Position numbers and translations under genes: made by a program. This document shows positions 1-8,536 of a stretch of 64,000 nucleotides of DNA, piece by piece. The notes under the pieces are model-generated. The model searched no databases and was not told the DNA's origin. It saw only the letters and a program-made list of their open reading frames with translations. The stretch is taken from positions 1-64,000 of the forward strand of contig JBMYYR010000001.1 in NCBI GenBank assembly GCA_049609625.1, written 5' to 3'. This stretch comes from JBMYYR01 sp049609625. GTDB taxonomy: Bacteria; Bacteroidota; Bacteroidia; Flavobacteriales; CAJXXR01. Position 1 is the first letter of the stretch. Every line of letters begins with the position of its first letter.

Positions 1-618
1 GTTAGAAGAAGACCTTATTCTGTGGTGCTTTTAGATGAAATTGAAAAAGCACACCCAGATACATTCAACATTTTGTTACAAGTGTTAGATGAAGGTAGAT
101 TGACTGATAATAAAGGACGTGTTGCAGATTTTAAAAACACCATAATTATTATGACTTCTAACATGGGAAGCCACATAATTCAGGAGAAATTTGCAGACCC
201 AAATGCTGATTTAGATGCAGTAACAGAACTAGCAAAAATTGAAGTTTTAGGTTTGTTAAAACAATCTGTAAGACCAGAATTTTTAAATAGAATTGACGAT
301 GTAATTATGTTTACGCCTTTAAATGAAGCAAATATATTTGAAATTGTAAAATTACAAATAGACCATTTAAAGAAAATGATTGGCAAACAAGAAATTACCT
401 TAGATGCTACGGATGAAGCTATTAGGTATTTGGCAAAAAAAGGATATCAGCCAGAATTTGGTGCAAGGCCTGTAAAAAGAGTCATTCAAAAAGAGGTTTT
501 AAACCAGCTTTCTAAAGAAATTTTATCTGGTAAAATAACTACAGATAGTATTATTCTTTTAGATGCTTTTGATAATAAATTGGTATTTAGAAACCAAAGT
601 GATTTGGTAGAGGTTTAG
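1..618 (+). CDS. clpB: ATP-dependent disaggregase ClpB, C-terminal part (5' end outside window)
   Basis: ClpB is a hexameric AAA+ disaggregase that threads aggregated proteins through its pore together with DnaK. The reading frame is already open at base 1, so the gene starts upstream of the window. What remains is the end of the second AAA+ module. It begins with the Walker B motif LLDEIEKAHPD, continues through the sensor-1 stretch IIIMTSN and the arginine-rich RPEFLNRID, and ends with the C-terminal small domain (GARPVKRVIQ). The GARPVKRVIQKEV ending fits ClpB better than ClpC. GC by hand count is about 30 % over 600 bases, against about 40 % just downstream, and arginine is almost always AGA or AGG. 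This suggests a different origin or selection from its neighbours. Confidence 0.93.
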   Translation, partial: VRRRPYSVVLLDEIEKAHPDTFNILLQVLDEGRLTDNKGRVADFKNTIIIMTSNMGSHIIQEKFADPNADLDAVTELAKIEVLGLLKQSVRPEFLNRIDDVIMFTPLNEANIFEIVKLQIDHLKKMIGKQEITLDATDEAIRYLAKKGYQPEFGARPVKRVIQKEVLNQLSKEILSGKITTDSIILLDAFDNKLVFRNQSDLVEV

Positions 619-641
619 GTCAATGGTTAATCGGATGGATA

Positions 642-971
642 TCAAAACCTAGGTAAAAACACCAAGCCCAAAATAGCCTCAAAACCTTTCAGATGATTGC
701 CGACAAACACAAAGCTACCTTCGGGTGTTTTACTGATGATGCGGTTGTGGATGTACGTTCGCATCAGTTTGTCGTTGTCCAAAAAACATCGTATAAATTG
801 CTTAATATCAACCTCTTCAAGTTCTGATGTTGTGGCAATCAGGGCTTCATTATACAAACAAGAGCAAAGCGAAAAATAAATATTTTCCACTTTGCTCTTG
901 CTTTCAAATATGGCCTGAAGCGTTCTGGCTCGTTCTTGGCCTTTTTTGTTGTCAAATTGTTTGAGTTCCAT
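642..971 (-). CDS. Small hypothetical protein (109 aa)
   Basis: I do not recognise this protein. It starts with a charged lysine/glutamate-rich segment, has three cysteines close together (CSCLYNEA and a later C) and ends in a hydrophobic stretch. There is no signal peptide or convincing membrane helix. It lies 57 bases downstream of yidC on the same strand and converges on clpB, so it could be the last gene of the pyrG-yidC unit. The open frame covers most of the space between clpB and yidC, and its base composition resembles the yidC side rather than clpB. It could be a lineage-specific gene or a chance ORF. Confidence 0.4.
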   Translation of the reverse strand: MELKQFDNKKGQERARTLQAIFESKSKVENIYFSLCSCLYNEALIATTSELEEVDIKQFIRCFLDNDKLMRTYIHNRIISKTPEGSFVFVGNHLKGFEAILGLVFLPRF

Positions 972-1028
972 ATCGTCTTTTGTTTGTGTTTACAAAAGTC
1001 GATGATGTGATTGACAATTTGTGTCAGT

Positions 1029-2831
1029 TTACTTTTTTGCCTTTTCTTGCTCTTTCATCATCTCCTCCATTCGGCGTTGAAATCTGTTCATTGCGCCTTT
1101 TTTTGGTTTTGATTTATTAGCTTCTATTTTGGCTAAGATTTTCTCGTCATTCGTTGTTTTTCTAATCCAAAGTTGCTGTGCAAAGGTCATCATATTGGCG
1201 ATAAAATAGTAGTAACTAAGTGCCGCCGCATAAGAGTTCATCACACCCAAAAAGATAACTGGCATAAAATACATCATGTATTTCATCTGATCTGCCATCG
1301 GATTTCCACTTGAGGCTGCATTGTTGTTGTTATTAAAAATCATCTGAAGAAAAGACGAAAGTGCCATCAACAAAGCAAATAAGCTGATGTGAGCGCCATA
1401 AAGTGGAATATGGAAGCCTAAATCCATCACATTATCAAAGGTAGACAGGTCATCTGCCCATAAAAAAGATTCTTGTCTTAGCTCGATAGAAGCTGGGAAA
1501 AAGCGGAATAAGGCAAACAGAATCGGCATTTGCAAAAGCATTGGCAAACAACCACTTAGCGGACTAACGCCTGCCTGACTGTAAAGCTTCATTTGAGCTT
1601 GTTGTTGCTCGGCTGGGTCGCTATGTTTTTCTTTGATTTTATCAAGTTCTGGTTTCAAGACTCGCATGGCAGCCATGGAAGTATATGACTTTTTGGTTAG
1701 CGGAAAAAGTGCAATTTTGATAACCAAAGCCATGATCAAAATAATGAGTCCGTAGCCTAAGTTGAAGCCTTCCAAAAAGTGAAACATTTCGATAACCACA
1801 AAGCGATTTATCCAACCAAAAATTCCCCAACCTAATGGTATAAGATACTGAAAATCTTCGCCGTATGTTTTTAGCGTTTTAAAGTGATTGGGTACAAAAT
1901 AGAGGTGAAGATCTAAGTCTATTTCATCTTTTAGTTTTATGGTTGTTTCGGCATATAGTGCCTTAACATCAGTTTCGTTTTTTTCATTTTGAAGAACGGT
2001 TTTCATTTCCATTTCCGGAAACGATTGATCAGAACGAAGTATTGTAGAGAAAAATTGATCTTTAAAAGCAACCCATTTCACACTCTGAATCGTTTCTTGA
2101 TCTTCGCTAGTTTCGCTCAAATAATCAACCTCTTCGCTGTCGCGATAGAACACAGTGGTTAAGTTTCTTTCGTTTTCGATGTTCTTTTCATGCCTCGGCA
2201 CCATGATTTGCATGGCCAATTTCAGCTTAGGATCTAGGCCCAATTGATCTTCCATGTTGATGGATTTCACATCAAAACCAACATGGTAATCGTCTTCATT
2301 CAGGGTGTAAATAAAGTGCAATTCGCCGCCCAATTCATCTTTGTGGGTAAAGGTCAGTTTCTGATTATCGCCTTCGGTTACTAGGTCATAATCAAACATT
2401 AATCGATTGGTATGCACCTTTTTACCTTGTTTGGCAAAGACCAAATCGAAGTCCGATTTTTCGCCATCCATCAAGTCCAATGGTTGTTTGTCGTAGGTTT
2501 GATATTCTTTCAGAATAGCCGATTTCACTTGTCCACCCAAGGTTTCAAATTCTAATGTCAACTTATTGTTTTCAATCAGAATGGTTTCGTTTGTTTGGGC
2601 AACAACTGGCGCTGATGAATCTCCAACAGTCGAAAACGAAGGCACAACAGGTAGTTCTTCTTTTTGCACCTCATGTTTGTCCTGTTCCGTGCTTTGCTCA
2701 GTGTTTGGACTGTCTTCTTTTGGTTTTTCCTCAGGCATATTGGTCATCGTCCATGCGAAAATCAAACCGATCAAAACCATTGCAATCAGGGTCTTTTTGT
2801 CGCCGCCTTTGTTTTGTTGTGTATCTAACAT
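1029..2831 (-). CDS. yidC: Membrane protein insertase YidC
   Basis: YidC inserts and folds inner-membrane proteins, alone or with SecYEG. The 600-residue length fits the Gram-negative form. One N-terminal membrane helix (about residues 14-31) is followed by an acidic linker, a periplasmic beta-rich domain (about 80-340), and the conserved C-terminal core of membrane helices from about residue 345. The cytoplasmic hairpin (MRVLKPELDKIKEKH) follows the first core helix. The C-terminus is strongly basic, as expected for ribosome contact. The start lies only 3 bases after the pyrG stop, so pyrG and yidC are co-transcribed, an order common in Flavobacteriia. Confidence 0.96.
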   Translation of the reverse strand: MLDTQQNKGGDKKTLIAMVLIGLIFAWTMTNMPEEKPKEDSPNTEQSTEQDKHEVQKEELPVVPSFSTVGDSSAPVVAQTNETILIENNKLTLEFETLGGQVKSAILKEYQTYDKQPLDLMDGEKSDFDLVFAKQGKKVHTNRLMFDYDLVTEGDNQKLTFTHKDELGGELHFIYTLNEDDYHVGFDVKSINMEDQLGLDPKLKLAMQIMVPRHEKNIENERNLTTVFYRDSEEVDYLSETSEDQETIQSVKWVAFKDQFFSTILRSDQSFPEMEMKTVLQNEKNETDVKALYAETTIKLKDEIDLDLHLYFVPNHFKTLKTYGEDFQYLIPLGWGIFGWINRFVVIEMFHFLEGFNLGYGLIILIMALVIKIALFPLTKKSYTSMAAMRVLKPELDKIKEKHSDPAEQQQAQMKLYSQAGVSPLSGCLPMLLQMPILFALFRFFPASIELRQESFLWADDLSTFDNVMDLGFHIPLYGAHISLFALLMALSSFLQMIFNNNNNAASSGNPMADQMKYMMYFMPVIFLGVMNSYAAALSYYYFIANMMTFAQQLWIRKTTNDEKILAKIEANKSKPKKGAMNRFQRRMEEMMKEQEKAKK

Positions 2832-2834
2832 TCT

Positions 2835-4442
2835 TTAGTTTTTATGTTTTAGAGCCGCTTTTACAAAATCTACAAATAAAGGATGTGGATTTTCGACTGT
2901 ACTTTTATATTCTGGATGATATTGCACACCAACAAACCACGGATGTGTCGGAATTTCAACAATTTCGACTAAACCACGTTCCGGATTTATTCCTGTAGCT
3001 TTCATACCATTTGATTCGAAATCGGCTTTAAAAGCAGTATTAAATTCAAATCTATGTCTATGACGTTCAGATATTTGCGTTTTTTTATAAGCTTCAAATA
3101 CATTTGATGATTCCGAAAGCTCGCAAGGGCAAGCTCCCAAACGCATCGTACCACCTTTGTCCGAAACATGCTTCTGATCTTCCATCAAGGTAATAACAGG
3201 GTGTGTTGTTTTTTCATCCACTTCGCTGGTATGGGCATCTTTCCAATCTAAAACGTTTCTTGCATATTCGATAACGGCCATTTGCATCCCCAAACAAATT
3301 CCAAAAAATGGAATATTAGCTTCTCGTGCATACCTTACAGCATCTATTTTTCCGTCTGTTCCTCGCTCGCCAAATCCCGGAGCAACCAAAATTCCATTCG
3401 TTCCTTTCAGTAAGTCTTCGGCATTTTTTCCATCCAATAATTCAGAGTGTAACCAATTGACATTCACTTTCGTTTCGTGAACAGTACTGGCATGAATCAA
3501 AGCTTCAGAAATCGATTTATAAGCATCTTGAAGTTCAACATATTTTCCAACAATCGTAATATTCACTTCCGATTTTGGTTGATGCAAACGCTCCAAAAAT
3601 TGATTCCATTTATTGAGATCAGCTGGCGCACCTTTTGGAAGATTAAGTTTTTCGAGTACCACTTCGTCCAAACGTTCTTTTTTCATCAAACTTGGTACTT
3701 CATAAATAGATTTTGCATCTATCGACTCAATAACCTGCTCTTTTTTGACATTACAAAACAAGGCCAATTTTTTTCTAAGCTCATCGCCCAAAGGGTGTTC
3801 TGTTCTGCAAACCAAAATATCGGGCTGAACTCCACTTTGTTGCAACATTTTAACTGAATGCTGTGTCGGTTTGGTTTTCAATTCGCCAGCCGCTGCCAAA
3901 TAAGGCACTAAAGTCAGATGAATAGCAATACAATCGCCTTCTTTTTCCCACATCATTTGCCGCATCGATTCAATATAAGGTAAAGATTCGATGTCGCCAA
4001 CGGTGCCGCCAATTTCGGAAATGACAATATCATAATCGCCTGAATTTCCCAAAACCTGAACATAATCCTTTATCGCATTTGTAATATGTGGGATAATCTG
4101 AACGGTTTTACCTAAAAACTTTCCTTGGCGTTCTTTTTCGATAACCGATGAATAGATTTTTCCTGTCGTTACGTTGTTCGATTGTGAGGTCGGCACGTTT
4201 AAAAAACGTTCGTAATGTCCTAAATCTAAGTCGGTTTCGGCGCCATCTTCGGTTACATAACACTCGCCATGTTCATAGGGATTCAAGGTGCCTGGATCTA
4301 CATTTAAGTAGGGGTCTAGTTTTTGAATCGTGGTGGAATAGCCTCTACTTTGGAGTAATTTTGCCAAAGAAGCGGCAATAATGCCTTTGCCGAGCGACGA
4401 ACTTACGCCTCCGGTTACGAATATATACTTAGTGTTTGCCAT
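2835..4442 (-). CDS. pyrG: CTP synthase
   Basis: PyrG makes CTP from UTP, ATP and glutamine in the cytoplasm. The N-terminal synthetase half shows the P-loop region GGVSSSLGKGI near the start and the EIGGTVGDIES motif. The C-terminal class I glutamine amidotransferase half has the nucleophile motif GICLGMQMA (Cys near residue 383) and the catalytic His-Glu pair in QYHPEY. The length of 535 residues is typical. The gene is first in the pyrG-yidC unit. A minus-strand promoter-like element lies 25-50 bases upstream of the start. Confidence 0.97.
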   Translation of the reverse strand: MANTKYIFVTGGVSSSLGKGIIAASLAKLLQSRGYSTTIQKLDPYLNVDPGTLNPYEHGECYVTEDGAETDLDLGHYERFLNVPTSQSNNVTTGKIYSSVIEKERQGKFLGKTVQIIPHITNAIKDYVQVLGNSGDYDIVISEIGGTVGDIESLPYIESMRQMMWEKEGDCIAIHLTLVPYLAAAGELKTKPTQHSVKMLQQSGVQPDILVCRTEHPLGDELRKKLALFCNVKKEQVIESIDAKSIYEVPSLMKKERLDEVVLEKLNLPKGAPADLNKWNQFLERLHQPKSEVNITIVGKYVELQDAYKSISEALIHASTVHETKVNVNWLHSELLDGKNAEDLLKGTNGILVAPGFGERGTDGKIDAVRYAREANIPFFGICLGMQMAVIEYARNVLDWKDAHTSEVDEKTTHPVITLMEDQKHVSDKGGTMRLGACPCELSESSNVFEAYKKTQISERHRHRFEFNTAFKADFESNGMKATGINPERGLVEIVEIPTHPWFVGVQYHPEYKSTVENPHPLFVDFVKAALKHKN

Positions 4443-4467
4443 GGAACTGTGTCTTTATAAAACCTTG

Positions 4468-4494
4468 CAAAATTAAACTAAAATTAAAAAGCAA
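4468..4494 (-). promoter_or_regulatory. Putative pyrG promoter (TTG-N16-TAATTTTG)
   Basis: On the minus strand a TTG at 4494-4492 is followed after 16 bases by TAATTTTG at 4475-4468, matching the Bacteroidota -7 consensus TAnnTTTG with a slightly short spacer. It lies just upstream of the pyrG start and downstream of the secA terminator, which fits a separate pyrG-yidC transcription unit. Confidence 0.4.
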
Positions 4495-4517
4495 GCCGCG
4501 CTTGCCAAACTAAATCA

Positions 4518-4554
4518 AAAAAACGTCTACTCAATAGGTCAGTAGACGTTTTTT
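4518..4554 (-). terminator. Intrinsic terminator after secA
   Basis: Arms 4518-4531 and 4541-4554 are perfectly complementary around a 9-base loop, with the core AACGTCTACT/AGTAGACGTT. Read on the minus strand, the hairpin ends in a run of T. It lies 10 bases beyond the secA stop codon. Confidence 0.85.
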
Positions 4555-4564
4555 GTTTTGGATT

Positions 4565-7500
4565 TTAAGCCTTGCCGTGGCATTGCTTATATTTTTTTCC
4601 CGAACCACATGGACATGGCTCATTTCGACCAACTTTTGTGCTTTTAGCTTGCTTTGCAGGCTCTTCTCCACTTTTGTTTGTGGACAAAGCACGTGGATCT
4701 GGTTGCTGATTTAGGTTTTGTTGAGCTGATGACGAACTTGTCCAGCCTGAATTTGAAACTTGCTTAGCGTTTTGCTGTTGCTGATGTTTCAGTCTATCTT
4801 CTTCAGAAACTTCGGGCAAATCTGCTTTCGACAAGAAGGAAACAATGTCTTTGTTTACTTTCGCCAGCATGGCTGTAAACAAGTTAAAGGATTCCATTTT
4901 GTAGATCAATAGTGGATCTTTTTGTTCGTAAACCGCATTTTGAACCGAAGATTTAAGCGAGTCCATTTCTCGTAAATGCTCTTTCCACGCTTCATCAATA
5001 ATGGCCAAAGAAATTGCTTTTTCTAAGCTCAGTGTGATTTCTTTTCCTTTGGAAGCTTTTGCTTCTTTTAGATTTACGGGCAGTTGCAGTGCTTTTACAC
5101 CATCTGTAAAGGGCACCATCATGTTTTCAAACGTGGTTTCATTTTCGGAAATAACACGCTCAATAACAGGTAATACTCGCTGGCTAACTCGTTCGGCTTT
5201 GGCAGTATATTGCTCGCTCACGTAGTCATACAATCTTGAAACTAATTCCTGATCCTTACCTTCGTTAAATTCATCTTCACTAAACGGAGAATTGATTGCA
5301 AAAAAGCGGACTAATTCAAGTTTGAAGCCTTCAAAATCTTGACTTGGTTTATAGGTTGAGATAATAAGTGCCGCCGTGTCATAAAACGTATTCGCAATAT
5401 CTACAGAAAGACGTTCGCCAAACAAGGCATGACGACGACGTTTGTAGATCACTTCTCGTTGTGAGTTAATGGCATCATCGTATTCTAAAAGTCGTTTTCT
5501 GACTCCAAAATTATTCTCTTCTACTTTCTTTTGTGCTTTTTCTATCGACTTGGTAATCATAGAATGTTGAATGACTTCGCCTTCTTCCATTTTCATTCTA
5601 TCCATCATCTTGGCAATACGTTCCGAACCAAACAAACGCATTAATTTGTCCTCTAAAGAAACAAAAAACTGCGAAGAACCTGGATCTCCTTGACGACCAG
5701 ATCGACCACGAAGCTGACGGTCAACACGACGAGAATCATGGCGTTCTGTTCCAATAATGGCTAAACCTCCAGCTTGTTTAACTTCATCAGTCAATTTAAT
5801 ATCCGTTCCACGACCTGCCATATTGGTTGCAATAGTTACCGCCGAAGCAATACCTGCATTAGCAACAATTTCGGCTTCTCTACCGTGGTATTTTGCATTC
5901 AAGACATTATGTTTGATGCCTTTCATCTTTAAAAATCGAGATAATAATTCCGAAATATCAACAGAGGTTGTTCCCACCAAAACAGGGCGACCTGCTTTGG
6001 TTAAAACCTCAATTTCTTCAACAACCGCATTATATTTTTCGCGGTTGGTTCTATACACTTTATCCTCTTCATCTTTTCGTTGAATAGGGCGATTGGTTGG
6101 AATAATAACCACGTCAAGTTTATAGATATCCCAAAGTTCTTTAGCTTCCGTTTCTGCCGTTCCCGTCATTCCCGTTAGCTTGTTATACATTCTAAAGTAG
6201 TTTTGAAGCGTTACGGTAGCAAAGGTTTGAGTGGCCGCTTCGATATTCACATTTTCTTTAGCTTCAATGGCTTGATGTAGTCCGTCGGAATAGCGTCTGC
6301 CTTCCATAATACGACCTGTTTGCTCATCGACAATCTTAACTTTATTGTCCATTACCACATATTCTACGTCTTTTTCGAACAAAGCATAGGCTCTCAACAA
6401 TTGATTCATGGAATGAATACGCTCGCTTTTTATCGAGTATTCTCTCAATAACTCATCTTTAGCTTTTAGCGATTCGTCGTCGTCTTTACCGTCATATTTA
6501 TTGAGCTCTGTACTCAAATCTGGAAGAACAAAAAACTGAGTATCATTCACTCGGCTACTCAACAAATCGATACCTTTATCGGTCAATTCAATTTGATTAT
6601 TTTTTTCTTCGATGGTGAAATAAAGCTCGTCATCAATCTTATGCATTTCCTTATTTTGGTCTTGCATATAGAAATTTTCCGTTTTTTGGAGCACTGTTTT
6701 TACACCGTCTTCACTCAAATATTTAATCAAAGCTTTGTGGCGAGGCAAACCTCTAAAGGCTCTTAATAGTTTTTCGGAACCGCCGTTGGTTTTATCGTTT
6801 TCGGCAATTAATTTTTTAGCATCAGAAAGTTCTGAGGTTACGAGCTTTCGCTGAGCCGAAACTAAAACATCGACATGAGCTTTGAGACTGTCAAATTGCT
6901 GATCTCCACCACCTTGAACAGGCCCAGAAATAATTAATGGCGTTCGGGCATCATCAATCAAAACCGAATCTACCTCATCGACAATAGCAAAATTGTGCTT
7001 GCGCTGAACCAAATCTTCTGGTCGTCTCGCCATATTGTCTCTCAGATAATCGAAACCAAATTCGTTGTTTGTTCCGTAAGTGATGTCCGCCAAATAAGCT
7101 GCTTTTCGCTCTGGGCTATTCGGTTGATGTAAATCGATACAATCTACGGTCAAACCATGAAATTGGAAAATAGGTGCCATCCAATCACAGTCACGCTGAG
7201 CAAGATAGTTGTTTACGGTAACCAAGTGAACCCCTTTTCCTGTCAAGGCATTGAGGTAAACGGGCAAGGTAGCCACCAAAGTTTTACCTTCTCCAGTTTG
7301 CATTTCGGCAACTTTTCCTTCGTGCAATACTTTTCCTCCAATCAGCTGAACATCAAAATGAACCATATTCCATTTGATTTCGTTTCCACCAGCTTCCCAA
7401 CTTGTATTCCAAAACGCTAAATCGCCTTCAATGTTCACATAATCGTGTTCGAGCGCCAAATCTTCATCCAAAGTTTCTTTTTGAAGCTCAACACGGTCGT

Positions 7501-7876
7501 TTTCGGCAAAACGACGTGCCGTTTCTTTGACAACCGCAAAAGCTTCTGGTAAGATTTCTTCCAACACCGCTTCCGACTTTTCGTAAACTTGCTCTTCTAA
7601 CGTATCAATTTCTTTGTAAAGAACTTCTTTTTTGTCAACGTCTTCGCTTTGATCAACTTCGGCTTTTAGCTCAGTAATTTTTTGTTCTAAATCGGTTGTT
7701 GCGTCCTGTATTTTAGCTCTAAATTCGTAACTTTTTGCTCTTAGTTCATTATTGCTAATATTCTGAATTTTAGCGTATTCAGCATTAGTTTTTTCAACAA
7801 TGGGTTGTATAGTTTTGATGTCTCTATCGGTTTTTGAACCGAACAATTGCGAGACTAAGTTTTTTAACACACTCAT
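4565..7876 (-). CDS. secA: Preprotein translocase ATPase SecA
   Basis: SecA is the cytoplasmic motor that pushes unfolded preproteins through SecYEG. The Walker A motif (MQTGEGKTL) lies near residue 193 and the DEAD-type Walker B (DEVDSVLIDDARTP) follows. The helicase-like motif NMAGRGTDI and the arginine finger region (QLRGRSGRQGD) are intact. At 1103 residues it is longer than the E. coli protein, as is usual in Bacteroidota, with extra length in the N-terminal coiled segment (about 40-110) and in the nucleotide-binding region. The C-terminus has a Gln/Ser-rich linker and an intact zinc-binding SEC-C motif (CPCGSGKKYKQCH) for SecB or ribosome binding. It is transcribed alone and ends at a strong hairpin. 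Confidence 0.98.
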   Translation of the reverse strand: MSVLKNLVSQLFGSKTDRDIKTIQPIVEKTNAEYAKIQNISNNELRAKSYEFRAKIQDATTDLEQKITELKAEVDQSEDVDKKEVLYKEIDTLEEQVYEKSEAVLEEILPEAFAVVKETARRFAENDRVELQKETLDEDLALEHDYVNIEGDLAFWNTSWEAGGNEIKWNMVHFDVQLIGGKVLHEGKVAEMQTGEGKTLVATLPVYLNALTGKGVHLVTVNNYLAQRDCDWMAPIFQFHGLTVDCIDLHQPNSPERKAAYLADITYGTNNEFGFDYLRDNMARRPEDLVQRKHNFAIVDEVDSVLIDDARTPLIISGPVQGGGDQQFDSLKAHVDVLVSAQRKLVTSELSDAKKLIAENDKTNGGSEKLLRAFRGLPRHKALIKYLSEDGVKTVLQKTENFYMQDQNKEMHKIDDELYFTIEEKNNQIELTDKGIDLLSSRVNDTQFFVLPDLSTELNKYDGKDDDESLKAKDELLREYSIKSERIHSMNQLLRAYALFEKDVEYVVMDNKVKIVDEQTGRIMEGRRYSDGLHQAIEAKENVNIEAATQTFATVTLQNYFRMYNKLTGMTGTAETEAKELWDIYKLDVVIIPTNRPIQRKDEEDKVYRTNREKYNAVVEEIEVLTKAGRPVLVGTTSVDISELLSRFLKMKGIKHNVLNAKYHGREAEIVANAGIASAVTIATNMAGRGTDIKLTDEVKQAGGLAIIGTERHDSRRVDRQLRGRSGRQGDPGSSQFFVSLEDKLMRLFGSERIAKMMDRMKMEEGEVIQHSMITKSIEKAQKKVEENNFGVRKRLLEYDDAINSQREVIYKRRRHALFGERLSVDIANTFYDTAALIISTYKPSQDFEGFKLELVRFFAINSPFSEDEFNEGKDQELVSRLYDYVSEQYTAKAERVSQRVLPVIERVISENETTFENMMVPFTDGVKALQLPVNLKEAKASKGKEITLSLEKAISLAIIDEAWKEHLREMDSLKSSVQNAVYEQKDPLLIYKMESFNLFTAMLAKVNKDIVSFLSKADLPEVSEEDRLKHQQQQNAKQVSNSGWTSSSSAQQNLNQQPDPRALSTNKSGEEPAKQAKSTKVGRNEPCPCGSGKKYKQCHGKA

Positions 7877-7905
7877 GAGGTATTCTTAATGATTTTTCAA
7901 GCTAA

Positions 7906-7913
7906 CAAAATTA
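7906..7913 (-). promoter_or_regulatory. Putative -7 element for secA
   Basis: TAATTTTG on the minus strand matches TAnnTTTG and lies 30 bases upstream of the secA start. No TTG is present at the usual distance upstream, so only the -7 half is supported. Confidence 0.3.
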
Positions 7914-8071
7914 CATCTTTTGTCTCTTCTTAGCCGTATTCTTTCTAAATATTTTAAGCTCTAATAAATTGATTCATGTTGGAGAAACGATAAACCAAAT
8001 AGTTTGCTATTTTGTACGTTGTGCTCTAGCTAGATGCGGGGCGTTTGTAATCCGTTTTTCTAGTTTTTAAA

Positions 8072-8108
8072 AACAAACAAACCCAATTAGTTTTCTAATT
8101 GGGTTTGT
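8072..8108 (-). terminator. Intrinsic terminator after the DUF2795 gene
   Basis: A perfect 14-base stem (8077-8090 with 8095-8108) around a 4-base loop is followed on the minus strand by a T-rich tail. It begins 15 bases after the stop codon of the small gene upstream and separates it from secA. Confidence 0.8.
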
Positions 8109-8122
8109 AATAATCAAGAGGC

Positions 8123-8344
8123 TTAGTATTCCTCTTCGTTCCATAAAAAATCCTCTTCTGTGGGATAGTCGGGCCAGATTTCTTCAATAGATTCGTAGGT
8201 TTCGCCTTCGTCTTCCATTGCTTGTAGATTTTCTACAACCTCTAAAGGTGCGCCAGTTCTTATGGCGTAATCTATCAATTCATCCTTTGTTGCTGGCCAA
8301 GGTGCATCACTCAAATTTGATGCGAGTTCTAAGGTCCAATACAT
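8123..8344 (-). CDS. DUF2795 family protein (73 aa)
   Basis: This small acidic protein begins MYWTLELAS and contains the segment APWPATKDELIDYAIRTGAP, which I recognise as a DUF2795 protein conserved through Flavobacteriia. Its function is not established. The very acidic C-terminus (EEIWPDYPTEEDF) suggests an adaptor or binding role, but that is inference. The frame stays open to 8398, but the upstream extension begins with TTG and overlaps a well-formed promoter, so the ATG at 8344 is chosen. It is a single-gene unit with its own promoter and terminator. Confidence 0.85.
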   Translation of the reverse strand: MYWTLELASNLSDAPWPATKDELIDYAIRTGAPLEVVENLQAMEDEGETYESIEEIWPDYPTEEDFLWNEEEY

Positions 8345-8368
8345 AATGTTTGTGTTCTCAATTTTTTG

Positions 8369-8398
8369 CAAATATAACCGAAAAACAGAATTTCGCAA
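8369..8398 (-). promoter_or_regulatory. Promoter of the DUF2795 gene (TTG-N19-TATATTTG)
   Basis: On the minus strand TTG at 8398-8396 is separated by exactly 19 bases from TATATTTG at 8376-8369. Both elements and the spacing match the Bacteroidota vegetative promoter. The predicted transcript starts a short distance upstream of the ATG at 8344, which settles the start codon of this gene. Confidence 0.65.
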
Positions 8399-8536
8399 GG
8401 TTTAATCTTTTTTTAAACAAAATTTTAAGCCTTCTGTTTTTTTATTTTTTTCATCAAAAAGTATACCAGTTAGGAATTTTGTTCAAGTTGCTGACAATCA
8501 TTTTGTTATGTGTTCGTTTTTAAACTCAAATTTGCC

